This document shows, piece by piece, positions 38,830 to 46,656 of a stretch of DNA of 58,830 nucleotides (position 1 is its first letter; every line of letters begins with the position of its first letter). Source of the stretch: Deltaproteobacteria bacterium (GTDB taxonomy: Bacteria; Myxococcota_A; Polyangia; Polyangiales; Polyangiaceae). Location of the stretch: NCBI GenBank assembly GCA_016209145.1, contig JACQWT010000043.1, positions 1 through 58,830 of the forward strand, given 5' to 3'. The notes beneath the pieces are model-generated. The model saw only the letters and a list, made by a program, of their open reading frames with translations. It was not told the origin of the DNA and did no database searches. Position numbers and translations under genes: made by a program.

Positions 38830-40653
38830 TCAGTGCGGCGCGGCGGCCGGCAGCGCGCCGATGAGCGGGACGAGCCGGCCGCCCGCCAGCCGTTCGAGAT
38901 CCCCTGGATCGGCGTTGCGGCCCGAGGCGAGCGTGCGCACGACCCGCGCGGCGAGCCCCGAGCGCTCCCGGTGGGAGGCGTACCAGCTCTCGATGCGGCG
39001 CCGCTCGCTCTCATCCGGCTCGGCCTCGAGGTCGAGAGTCACGACGGGGCCGGAACATTCGACCGTGGCCGCCCCCAAGGCGCGCAGCCACAGATCGAGC
39101 ATCGCGTTCTTGTGGTCGCGCTCCACGCCGGGGCGCTCCTTGACCAGTGCGGCGAGCGCGGAGCGGATCGATGCCTCCTCGTCGTGCAGGTGGGCGCTCC
39201 AGTCCCGCCGCAGATCGCCAAGCGTGCGCTCGGCGCTTTCGGATGCCTCGGCGTCCCGGGCGAGCAGGGCGAGGCGTAGGCGAAAGCCGTGCTCCTCGGT
39301 CCAGGGCACGAGCCCGCTTCCGGCGCCGCGCAGCCCCGGCGCGACGTCCTGCACCATGGAGGCGTCGCGATCCGCGGGCACGAGCTTCAGCTCCCGCAGC
39401 TCGGAGAGCCGCATCTGCTCGAAGACCAGGTCGAGCGCCGCGGCGACCGAGGCGGCGCCCGGCAGATCGCCCGAGCCCACGGCCGCCTTGACCCAAGAGT
39501 AGCCCGCCAGCGGCGCGCCAAGCTCGCCGAGGGCCCCGGCGGCCGCGCCCGGCTCGGATGCCGGCCGGTCGTAGGCGCGCACCAACTCGTCCACGGCCGC
39601 GAGCTCGCCCGCGAGCCAGTGCCCCTCGACGAAGGCCAGCGACGGCGCCTCGCCGCCGCACTGCCCGGCCGCCTCAGGCGGCGCGCGGCAGCCTCCGGCG
39701 TGCTCGCCCCAGCTCCGCTCGGCCAGCGGCGGATCGAGATCGGGCAGCGCCCGGCCCGCCGCCGGGAAAATCCGCGCCTGCGCCGGCCTCTCGCCACCGG
39801 CCCCGAGCGAGACGACGAAGAAGGAGCTGTCCTTGCCCAGCCCGGCCCGCGCCAGGTTTCGGCCGCAGCGCAGCGCGAGCTGTGTGGCCGCGAGCCGCGG
39901 CCCGAGCGCCCGGGCGAGAGGCCGTAGGTCTACCTCGCCCGGGTCGGGGCCCACGTTCATGAGCGCGCGGTAGACATCGCTGCCGTCGCCGGCGCAAGCC
40001 GCCTCGGAGAGCAGCGACCAGAGCGCCGCCTCGGGCAGGCTTGCCGCGTCCCGGTGCGAAGGCAGGGCTGCCTGTGTGACCAGCGCCGCCCGCTGCATGG
40101 CGCACGTGCTCCGGGGCAGCCGCGCCGCTTCGTACGGCACGAGCGGCTCGCGGCCGAGCAGGCGGACCCCGACCAGCACTGCCGCGGCGACCGCCGCGAC
40201 GGCCACGAGAGCGATGGCCGCCGCGACACGCACGCGCGGCACGCGCCGCGGCTGCGCCCGCCCCGGCCCGCGTGCCGGCGCCGCCGCCACCTTCTTGGCC
40301 GGGGTGCGAGAGGCGGGAGCGAGTGCGGGTACATCGAGGACGGTATCGGCGACAGCCGCGGCCACGGCTTCGGCGCACACAATCGTCGATCCCGGCGGGG
40401 TGTCGGCCGCAAGAGCCGGTGCCGGCTCGTCCGGCGGCGCGGCAGCAGCGGCCCCCGGTGCCGGCTCGTCCGGCGGCGTCGTCTCGGCGAGCAGCTCCGC
40501 GAGCGGCACCCACGGCTCGCTGCCCTGCGCCCTGGCGCGCGCCTGCGGCGGCAGCTTGCCGGAGGCGAGGGCTCTGCGGATCTGGTCGATCGTGACCGGC
40601 CCGACCACGCGCTCCTCGTCGATCGCGACCTCGTAGCGGACGGCGTCGTCCAT
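38830..40653 (-). CDS. GYF_2-domain membrane protein
   Basis: ATG 40653 begins MDDAVRYEVAIDEERVVGPV, then TIDQIRRALASGKLPPQARA and EPWVPLAELLA, a complete GYF_2 domain (residues 1-55). A Pro/Ala linker follows, then one transmembrane helix at about 145-170 (VRVAAAIALVAVAAVAAAVLVG). The remaining 430 residues lie outside the membrane and contain several cysteines (CRAPPEAAGQCGG). No enzyme motif is seen. The GYF_2 domain, shared with the convergent SPFH protein, suggests the two bind the same Pro-rich or polymer partner. The longer frame to 40920 lacks coding character. Confidence 0.75.
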   Translation of the reverse strand: MDDAVRYEVAIDEERVVGPVTIDQIRRALASGKLPPQARARAQGSEPWVPLAELLAETTPPDEPAPGAAAAAPPDEPAPALAADTPPGSTIVCAEAVAAAVADTVLDVPALAPASRTPAKKVAAAPARGPGRAQPRRVPRVRVAAAIALVAVAAVAAAVLVGVRLLGREPLVPYEAARLPRSTCAMQRAALVTQAALPSHRDAASLPEAALWSLLSEAACAGDGSDVYRALMNVGPDPGEVDLRPLARALGPRLAATQLALRCGRNLARAGLGKDSSFFVVSLGAGGERPAQARIFPAAGRALPDLDPPLAERSWGEHAGGCRAPPEAAGQCGGEAPSLAFVEGHWLAGELAAVDELVRAYDRPASEPGAAAGALGELGAPLAGYSWVKAAVGSGDLPGAASVAAALDLVFEQMRLSELRELKLVPADRDASMVQDVAPGLRGAGSGLVPWTEEHGFRLRLALLARDAEASESAERTLGDLRRDWSAHLHDEEASIRSALAALVKERPGVERDHKNAMLDLWLRALGAATVECSGPVVTLDLEAEPDESERRRIESWYASHRERSGLAARVVRTLASGRNADPGDLERLAGGRLVPLIGALPAAAPH

Positions 40654-41137
40654 CCCCGCCACTCTAGCGTCAAGGGAACTATGACGGGAGGTGTTACCTC
40701 GGAAATGGCGTCGGTGTCGAATGATGAGCAATTCGTCGGCGCCTAGAGCGAGGGCGGCCGTGACGAGGCAGGCCGCCGGCGAATTGCGGCGTTGAACAAG
40801 CCCGAAGCGGCGGGGCGCGGGGCGGGCCAGGTTAGGACCACCGGCACGAGCGTTGCTTCTTAAGAAGGGGATTTCGCGGCGGTGGCGCGGGTGGTAGGCA
40901 CACACCAGCCGGGCCGCCAACGAGGGGGCCTACGGCGCCGCGACGGTATTCCCGAAGTCGGTTGCGAGCGCCGTCGGTGCCCGTAGGAACCGTCGCCTCG
41001 TGGCTGTCGTCCAAAGCCCTCCAGCCGCCAGCGTGGCAGGAGGGTCGGGTGGGCACCGGCTCGTCCGCGTGGCCGAGGCTTTCAGTCTAGCATGCTTCGC
41101 AACAGGCAAGAACCCCCGCCGCGGAGCGGCTTAGTTC

Positions 41138-41241
41138 AACGCGCGCTTTTCGTGCACTCGGGTGCCGACCTCGCCCAGGTCGCCATGCGAACGCGCGCTT
41201 CTCGTGCACTCGGGTGCCGACCTCCGGCGATCGCCGCGCCT
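41138..41241. repeat. 52-bp tandem duplication
   Basis: Two adjacent units begin AACGCGCGCTT at 41138 and 41190 and share CTCGTGCACTCGGGTGCCGA apart from one base (TTTTCG versus TTCTCG). The second unit diverges after GCCGACCTC. It lies in non-coding sequence. Confidence 0.85.
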
Positions 41242-41373
41242 GGCGCGGGCCCTTGGCCTTGGCGCGCCACGTGCAAGGCGGAGGTCGAGCAGGCGGCCCA
41301 GGACGCGTACGCGGCGTGCCAGGCGGTGCACCACGGGCGCCGCCTCTTTGGACGTACCAGCCGACCCAGCAAC

Positions 41374-41511
41374 CGTTCACGCATTTCGGCGCCAGCAACG
41401 ACGGCTCGCCAGGCGGCCGTGATCGCGGCTTTCGTCCTCGGCCCGGCTCCTCACGTACAGGAGTACGCTCCGGGCCGGGCCTCCGGGCGCGCTCGCGCTG
41501 ACGGCCGCCTG
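41374..41511 (+). repeat. Dispersed repeat, copy B
   Basis: It runs from CGTTCACGCATTTCGGCGCC through ACGACGGCTCGCC, CGTCCTCGGCCCGGCTCCTC and ACGTACAGGAGTACGCTCCG to GGGCGCGCTCGCGCT. Inside, GGCCCGG/CCGGGCC flank an inner CTCCT/AGGAG hairpin around CACGTAC. It lies in the same orientation as copies A and C, 160 bases before the small retropepsin-like gene. Confidence 0.8.
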
Positions 41512-41671
41512 GCTGAAGTTGTCATGGCGCAGCCGAGGGCCAGCGAGGGAGCGGGGCAGCCGCCAGGATCCCGGCGGGTCGGGCACATGTATCGGGTGCG
41601 CCGGCCCCGACGGGTGGGGCGCCTCATCCGCGAGGATCTCCTCCGGCGGCGCCTGCAGCAGGAGCGCGAGC

Positions 41672-42109
41672 GTGGCGGTCAGGGTCCGGCTGCGCATTGA
41701 GCCGCTCAAGGGCAGCGGCGGTGCGGTCGTCGAGGCTGTCGCGCTCGTCAACTCAGGCTACGAGGCGGAGGACGAGGAGTGCGCGCTTCCCGTGGGCCTG
41801 GCCGAGCGCCTGGGCCTGTGGCCTCCGCCCGCGGACGCGCGTCGGGCCGAGTACCGCGGCTTCACCGGGTCGGCCGTGCTGCACGAGGTTCCGGCCGCGG
41901 CGCGCGTGAGCGTGCTGGCGGGGGATCGCGAAGGAGCGAGCGCGGTCACGCGCGTCGTGCTCTCGACGACCGATGACGAGGTGCTGGTGAGCGACTTCCT
42001 CGGCGGCGCGCTCGGTCTCGTGCTCGTCGACATCCGCACGGGGATCTGGCGCTTCAGCGACGATGCGGGCGACGTCTGCCGCCGGACCGAGGCCCCTCAG
42101 CGCTGGTAG
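41672..42109 (+). CDS. Small retropepsin-like (clan AA) protein with altered active-site triplet
   Basis: GTG 41672 has AGGAG seven bases upstream. The 145-residue product VRVRLRIEPLKGSGGAVVEA...ALVNSGYEAEDEECALPVGLAERLGLWPP resembles single-domain clan AA aspartic-protease-like proteins. In these, a D-T-G triplet follows a hydrophobic strand and a LAERLGL helix follows later. Here the triplet reads N-S-G, so proteolysis is doubtful. TTDDEVLVSDFLGGALGLVL and GIWRFSDD complete the fold pattern. The longer frame from 41519 is repeat-derived. Two copies of the dispersed repeat flank the gene in direct orientation. The family call is from pattern memory and needs structural confirmation. Confidence 0.6.
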   Translation: MAVRVRLRIEPLKGSGGAVVEAVALVNSGYEAEDEECALPVGLAERLGLWPPPADARRAEYRGFTGSAVLHEVPAAARVSVLAGDREGASAVTRVVLSTTDDEVLVSDFLGGALGLVLVDIRTGIWRFSDDAGDVCRRTEAPQRW

Positions 42110-42119
42110 CTGGAGTACC

Positions 42120-42259
42120 CGTTCACGGCATTTGCGAGCCAGCAAGGACGGCTCGCCGAGTCGACGGCGATCGCGGCTTACGTCCTCGGCCCGGCTCCTC
42201 ACGTACAGGAGTACGCTCCGGGCCGGGCCTCCGGGCGCGCTCGCGCTCGCCGCCGCCTG
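42120..42259 (+). repeat. Dispersed repeat, copy C
   Basis: It starts CGTTCACGGCATTTGCGAGC and contains GGACGGCTCGCCGAGTCG, TCCTCGGCCCGGCTCCTCAC and GTACAGGAGTACGCTCCGGG, ending in the GGGCGCGCTCGCGCT block. Just beyond, at 42276-42287, GAATGCGTGAACG is the reverse complement of the left end CGTTCACGCATTC, suggesting terminal inverted repeats. Confidence 0.8.
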
Positions 42260-42295
42260 ACGAGCCGGCTGGGAGAATGCGTGAACGCTTACTAG

Positions 42296-42408
42296 GAGTG
42301 TGTCGGAGAAAGCGTGCTCGAAATGGTCCAAGTTATCGAAATCGCTCACTTTACTCTGACGCTGGAACCGAACAATTCCGCGCACTTAGTTTTTTCTCCG
42401 ACAGACTC
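42296..42408. mobile_element. 113-bp MITE with 16-bp TIRs and CTAG duplication
   Basis: The left end GAGTGTGTCGGAGAAA (42296-42311) and the right end, reverse complement GAGTCTGTCGGAGAAA (42393-42408), differ at one base. CTAG flanks both sides (42292-42295 and 42409-42412) as a target duplication. The 80-bp interior is far more AT-rich than its surroundings and has no gene. CTAG (YTAR) targets are typical of IS5-group transposases, so this is probably a non-autonomous derivative. The remaining bases 42413-42524 hold no supported gene. Confidence 0.8.
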
Positions 42409-42524
42409 CTAGCTGGAGCCGGCCGGGTCCCAGCGCAGCCGCAGCCAAGGGCCCTCCTCGGTCGTGCCCTCCTCCGGCCCTGAGCCCGGCCTGGCGAGTT
42501 GCCGGGGCGGCTCGAGGCGGCCGG

Positions 42525-44540
42525 CTACCTGACGCACCGGAGCCCGATCTTCGCGCTCCTCGACTCCGGCTTCTCCGCGCCCCGCTTCGACGTCCGGATC
42601 CACCGCCCGCCAGCCACCGACCAGTCCCCGCCCCGGAAGACCTTCATGCCGGTGCTCTGCCCCGGGCCGGCCGGATCTGTCGCCGCCGCCGCCGTGTACC
42701 CGACCGTGTCGTACCAGTCCGCCACCCACTCCCCGACGTTGCCGGCCATGTCGAGCGCGCCGGCCGGCGAGGCGCCGTTCGGGTACGCCCCCACCGGGCA
42801 CGTCCCCTCCGAGAGCAGCCGCTTCCAGCACACGCGCTCGGCCGGATGGTCCGCTCCCCACGGGAAGATCCGTCCGTCGCCACCGCGGGCCGCCATCTCC
42901 CACTCGGCTTCCGTCGGCAGGCGTCTGCCCGCCCACTTGCAGTACGCACGAGCCTGCTCCCACGTCACGCAGTTGATCGGATGGGCGTCCTTGTCGGCCG
43001 CTGCACCATTGCAGCCCTTGCCGGCGTGCGCCGCGGTGCAGCCCCCGGCCTCGACGCACCGGCGATACGCCGCAACCGTGACCTCGGTGCGATCGAGCGA
43101 GAAGCCCGTCACGGTCACCGCGTGGGTCGGCTTCTCGTCATCCATGCACTGCTTGTCGCTCGGAGCGCAGCCCATCGTGAACGTGCCGCCCGGCACGGCC
43201 ACGGCATCGGCCGCGGAGCCCGCGGCTGCCGCTGCGCCGGTGGCCGTGGCCGCAGCCGTGGTTCGGGCGGCCGCCGTGCCTGCCGTCCCAGCCGCCGCAC
43301 CTGGGCGAGCCGATCCACCACGCGCTTCCACGCATTGCCCCGACTCGCAGACGCGGTCGTCCTTGCAGTCGGTGTCCCGGGTGCAGCCCCCTTCCGAGGA
43401 GCCGCCGCCGCGGTCGCAGGCGGCCAGCAGGGCGGCCGCGAGAAGCAGCGGGACACAGCAACTTGGACGGTTCGACCAGACATCAGCAAAGGCCATCTCG
43501 CTCCACCTCCCATTGTCCCCGCCGGCCCCCTTGCTCACCCGCTCGATGACGAACCGGACCTTGCCCGTCGCCTTGCCGATGGCCACGCGCTTGTGCACGC
43601 CGCGGTCGCTCGCACGCTCGAAGGTGACGACGTCCGAGCCGCCGTCCCACTCCACCCGGAGCTTGCTCACGACGTGGGATAGCTCCCACATGTCGCCGCT
43701 GTCGCCGCGGATGCGAGCCGCCGTGGGCGAGTTGAAGGCCCAGCCGCCCGTGACCTCGACGGCGCTGACCGTGAAGCCCGGCTCGATCTCGGCCTCGATC
43801 CACTCGCCCGTGCCGTCGCCGGGCTTGCCTTCGCACCAGGCCGTCTGCTCGTCCTTGTCGAAGGCGCGGTCAGGGGGGTTGGAGGAGAGCTGGCTGGAGG
43901 CGCGCGCTCCCTTGAGCGCCCGGAGGGTCTGATCCGGCTCGCCGCCCGAGGGCGCGGCCGCCTGGGGAGGCGGCAGGGGGCGGTAGACCACGTAGTTCGG
44001 AAACAGCCGGTCGGGCTGCTTGTCGAGCGCGTGCGTGAAGTCCTGCTTGCGCTCGTCCGAGGCGAACATCGCCCCGGCGCCGCGGCGGCCGTTGCGGTCG
44101 ATGAAGACCACGACCTGGCCGTCGGAGAAGCCATGGTCGCGCAGCTTGGTCTCGACGTAGCTGCCCGCGCCGTCGCCGCCGTCGCCGCAGCCTTGCGCCG
44201 TGGCCACGAGCAGGAAGTAGCCGCAGGCGTCTCCCGGCTGGCACACGGCTCCCGGCGCCATCTTGCGCACCGGGCCGAAGCGCGGGCCAATGGGCGGCCG
44301 GCCTTCCGCGCAGTCCGGATCTGGAGGGAAGGGCGACGCAGCGACCGTGGTCGCCGTGGACGCGGCTGTGGGCGCAGCAGAAGCTGCAGCGGCAGCCGTG
44401 GGTGCACCTGTCGCGGCCGTCGCGGGCGACGCCGGCAGCGGGCGAATCGGGACGTCGTCGTCCGCCGCCTTCTCCTTGTTGCAGGCTACGGCCGCCACGC
44501 TGGCGGCCAGCACCAGGGCCCCGATTCTCGTCTTGCTCAT
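42525..44540 (-). CDS. In-frame fusion of a discoidin-like lipoprotein and an FGE-like lipoprotein
   Basis: The 671-residue frame starts with a lipoprotein signal (SVAAVACNKEKAADDDVPIRP; Cys 20). Residues 205-355 (GARASSQLSSNPPDRAFDKD, then EWIEAEIEPGFTVSAVEVTG) resemble the NADase-type/discoidin glycan-binding fold and end at GRWSEMAFADV. Directly after, NRPSCCVPLLLAAALLAACD (Cys 375) is a second complete lipoprotein signal, followed by CTRDTDCKDDRVCESGQC. Residues 440-671 are an FGE/sulfatase-modifying domain (PGGTFTMGC, RRLPTEAEWEMAARGGDG, DMAGNVGEWVADWY, FRGGDW). Two genes appear joined by loss of a stop. A GGAGG-GGAG pair before ATG 43496 could allow separate translation of the second half. 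Confidence 0.75.
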   Translation of the reverse strand: MSKTRIGALVLAASVAAVACNKEKAADDDVPIRPLPASPATAATGAPTAAAAASAAPTAASTATTVAASPFPPDPDCAEGRPPIGPRFGPVRKMAPGAVCQPGDACGYFLLVATAQGCGDGGDGAGSYVETKLRDHGFSDGQVVVFIDRNGRRGAGAMFASDERKQDFTHALDKQPDRLFPNYVVYRPLPPPQAAAPSGGEPDQTLRALKGARASSQLSSNPPDRAFDKDEQTAWCEGKPGDGTGEWIEAEIEPGFTVSAVEVTGGWAFNSPTAARIRGDSGDMWELSHVVSKLRVEWDGGSDVVTFERASDRGVHKRVAIGKATGKVRFVIERVSKGAGGDNGRWSEMAFADVWSNRPSCCVPLLLAAALLAACDRGGGSSEGGCTRDTDCKDDRVCESGQCVEARGGSARPGAAAGTAGTAAARTTAAATATGAAAAAGSAADAVAVPGGTFTMGCAPSDKQCMDDEKPTHAVTVTGFSLDRTEVTVAAYRRCVEAGGCTAAHAGKGCNGAAADKDAHPINCVTWEQARAYCKWAGRRLPTEAEWEMAARGGDGRIFPWGADHPAERVCWKRLLSEGTCPVGAYPNGASPAGALDMAGNVGEWVADWYDTVGYTAAAATDPAGPGQSTGMKVFRGGDWSVAGGRWIRTSKRGAEKPESRSAKIGLRCVR

Positions 44541-44750
44541 GCTCTCCTCACCAGTTGCTCAGCACCTGCGGTGGCGGATCGACCACCCGTAGCTCCACGC
44601 GCCGGTTCTTCGCGCGCCCGCTCGGCAAGTCGTTGCTGGCGATCGGCCGGTACTCGCCGAACCAGGCGACCCGCAGCCGCGTCCGGTCGATGCCCTCGCG
44701 CAGCGCGAGGTGATCGAGGACACTCTTCACCCTGTCGCGCGAGAGCAGCA
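44519..44750. repeat. Duplicated segment, copy 1 (OmpA 3' end)
   Basis: The start of the fused lipoprotein gene and the last 65 codons of the OmpA gene recur at about 52963-53197 with about 85% identity by eye, including the non-coding junction ACCAGTTGCTCAGCACCTGC. This is a segmental duplication. Confidence 0.75.
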
Positions 44751-46587
44751 TGTTCGCCTGATCGTCGCCCTCGCTGTCGGTGTGCCCCTCGACGGAGAGC
44801 ACGCGCAGCGCAGCGGGCTGCTCCCGCATCACGCTGGCGATGTCCCGCAGCAGGCCGTAGGAGGCGGGCGAGATGACCGCGCTGCCAATGCCGAACTGGA
44901 TCGCGGCGTCGATCTCGACCCCGCGCGCCGTGAGCCGCGCCTGGCCATAGCGCCTCGGGCAGCCGAGGCGGTCGGGCGTGACGCCCTCGCGCAGGCCGGC
45001 CTCGTTGCGGCAGCGGTCGACGCGGTCGGCCACGCCGTCCATGTCGCGGTCCGGGCAGCCGCTCTCCCGCGCATACACGGAGAACACGCCTGCCTCCCCC
45101 GGGCAGGCGTCCTCGCGGTCGACCACGCCGTCGCGGTCGGAGTCCTTGCCGATGGCAAAGGCGAAGAAGATCCGCTCGCCCTCCTGCGCCACAAGCCGCA
45201 GCGGCATGCGGAAGCTCTTGCCCGCCAGCCGTCCGCCCAACATGGCCTCGATGAGCCGGCCGTCGTCTCCCGCCGTGGGCTGGAACACCTGTACCCAGCC
45301 GCGGTACGTCCCCTCCATCGGCCTCTTGGTCGGGGGCGAGAAGATGTTCTCGACGTTCTGCGCCGGGCAGTTGGTGCCCGAGCCGAAGTCGCCCAGGCAG
45401 TCCACGTCGAGCTCCAACCCCGCCCGGCCCCCCTGCCGGTTCCGGAAGAAGACGTGCACCCCGTCCGGGCCGATGACGTGCAGATCGAGATCGTCGCCCG
45501 TCTTCCAGGCGAGCGTCCACTGCAGGGCGCCGCTCCGGTAGCCGCAGCCGATGTCGTACAGGCCGTCGCAGTCGTTGTCGATGGCGTCGAAGCACACGTC
45601 CGCGCCCTCGGGCGCGCACTCGGTGCTGAAGGCGCTCCGCGCCACCGGGTCACCGTGCACCACGCCTTCGAACTCCTGCTGGTCGGCCTCCCGGCGGGCG
45701 GCTGCCTCGGCAGCAACGCGCGCCTGCTCTTCGGCCCGTTGTCGCGCCTCGATCTCGGCCAGCTTGCGCGCCGCTTCCTCGTGTCGCTGGCGCCTGCCTT
45801 CTGCCACGGCCTTGGCGTACGGCTCGATGCTCACCTCGCCCAGGACGTCCCCGACGGTCACGAGGGCAGCCGCGTCGCCGGGCACGTTTGCGATCTTGAT
45901 TGTGGCTTTCTTCGACGCATCCACGTCTGCCACATCGGGCAGCTCGAAGCGCACCGTGCCGTCCGGCGCCACCGTCGCGGTGGAGCGCTCCAGGGCGGGC
46001 CATGCCTCGATCGCGAGTTCCAGCCCCTCCGGGCTGCCCGTGCCGCAGGCGACCGGGGTCTCGATCTTGCGCAGGCTGTCGTACTTCGCCGAGTCCTTGC
46101 TCGTCGTCTCGGTCGCGCGAGCGAGGCCGGCGACGGCGCCGGCGGCGATCCCGAGACCGCCGATCCCAAATCCGAGCATGGGAAACGCCATGAGCTGGCC
46201 CGCCGTTTCGTCGGGGATACTCCCGGCGAAGTAGAACAACGTGGCGGCTGAGCCTCCCATGACCCCGAGCCCCAGCACGAGCCAGGTGACGTTGCCGGCC
46301 ACATTGGATTCCGTGGTCGTCGTCTCCCTCGTCCGAAGCTCCTGCCTGACCTCGCGGGCGCAGGTGCTGGCCCAGGCGAGCTTGCCCTCGAGCGCGCGAC
46401 CGTCCGAGCCCCACGACCAGCTCGCCTGAACCGTCGGATCGGACAGCACGGGGCGGAGCCTGGTCGTGGCCGGGCCGGCAGGTACCTCGGCGGTTGTGGT
46501 CTCGGTGTGCGTGCACCCGGCCGCAAGCACGAGCAGCAGGCAGGTCGCCCCTACCCCGCGTAGCAACTCTCGATCGCCCCAGTCCAT
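44548..46587 (-). CDS. OmpA-family lipoprotein
   Basis: The 679-residue product opens with a signal peptide ending LLVLAAGCTHTE (lipobox). Two hydrophobic segments at about 100-165 are unusual for an outer-membrane lipoprotein and may form a hairpin. A coiled coil rich in Ala/Glu/Arg follows (AEIEARQRAEEQARVAAEAA). Residues 340-500 are beta-rich with a MopE-like DNDCDGLYDIGC and DxDxDG-type repeats (DSDRDGVVDREDACPG, DRDMDGVADRVDRC), as in the TSP3/OmpA linker. The C-terminal domain is the OmpA peptidoglycan-binding fold: LSVEGHTDSEGDD, RDRVKSVLDHLALREGID, RAKNRRVELRV. It should tether the outer membrane to the wall. Confidence 0.88.
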   Translation of the reverse strand: MDWGDRELLRGVGATCLLLVLAAGCTHTETTTAEVPAGPATTRLRPVLSDPTVQASWSWGSDGRALEGKLAWASTCAREVRQELRTRETTTTESNVAGNVTWLVLGLGVMGGSAATLFYFAGSIPDETAGQLMAFPMLGFGIGGLGIAAGAVAGLARATETTSKDSAKYDSLRKIETPVACGTGSPEGLELAIEAWPALERSTATVAPDGTVRFELPDVADVDASKKATIKIANVPGDAAALVTVGDVLGEVSIEPYAKAVAEGRRQRHEEAARKLAEIEARQRAEEQARVAAEAAARREADQQEFEGVVHGDPVARSAFSTECAPEGADVCFDAIDNDCDGLYDIGCGYRSGALQWTLAWKTGDDLDLHVIGPDGVHVFFRNRQGGRAGLELDVDCLGDFGSGTNCPAQNVENIFSPPTKRPMEGTYRGWVQVFQPTAGDDGRLIEAMLGGRLAGKSFRMPLRLVAQEGERIFFAFAIGKDSDRDGVVDREDACPGEAGVFSVYARESGCPDRDMDGVADRVDRCRNEAGLREGVTPDRLGCPRRYGQARLTARGVEIDAAIQFGIGSAVISPASYGLLRDIASVMREQPAALRVLSVEGHTDSEGDDQANMLLSRDRVKSVLDHLALREGIDRTRLRVAWFGEYRPIASNDLPSGRAKNRRVELRVVDPPPQVLSNW

Positions 46588-46656
46588 GCCGAGGGCGGCA
46601 TCCTACCGGCCGGGTTTCCCCAAAGCAACTCTAAAGGAAGGCGTTTCGCCCCTTGC

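Larger units (their letters stand above)
40654..41671. other. Gene-poor repeat island
   Basis: No convincing gene in about 1 kb; frames on both strands are low-complexity shadows. The stretch holds a perfect 12-bp palindrome CTTCTTAAGAAG (40856-40867), a 52-bp tandem duplication (41138-41241) and copy B of the dispersed repeat (41374-41511). Composition and repeat content suggest repeated insertion and decay. Confidence 0.6.

Noticed and set aside
40674-40920. Upstream extension of the GYF_2 protein to 40920
   Set aside because: The extra 89 residues are basic and low-complexity, and the GYF_2 domain starts right at ATG 40653.
41138-41241. 52-bp tandem units as a CRISPR array
   Set aside because: There are only two adjacent copies, no spacers of regular size and no cas genes in the window.
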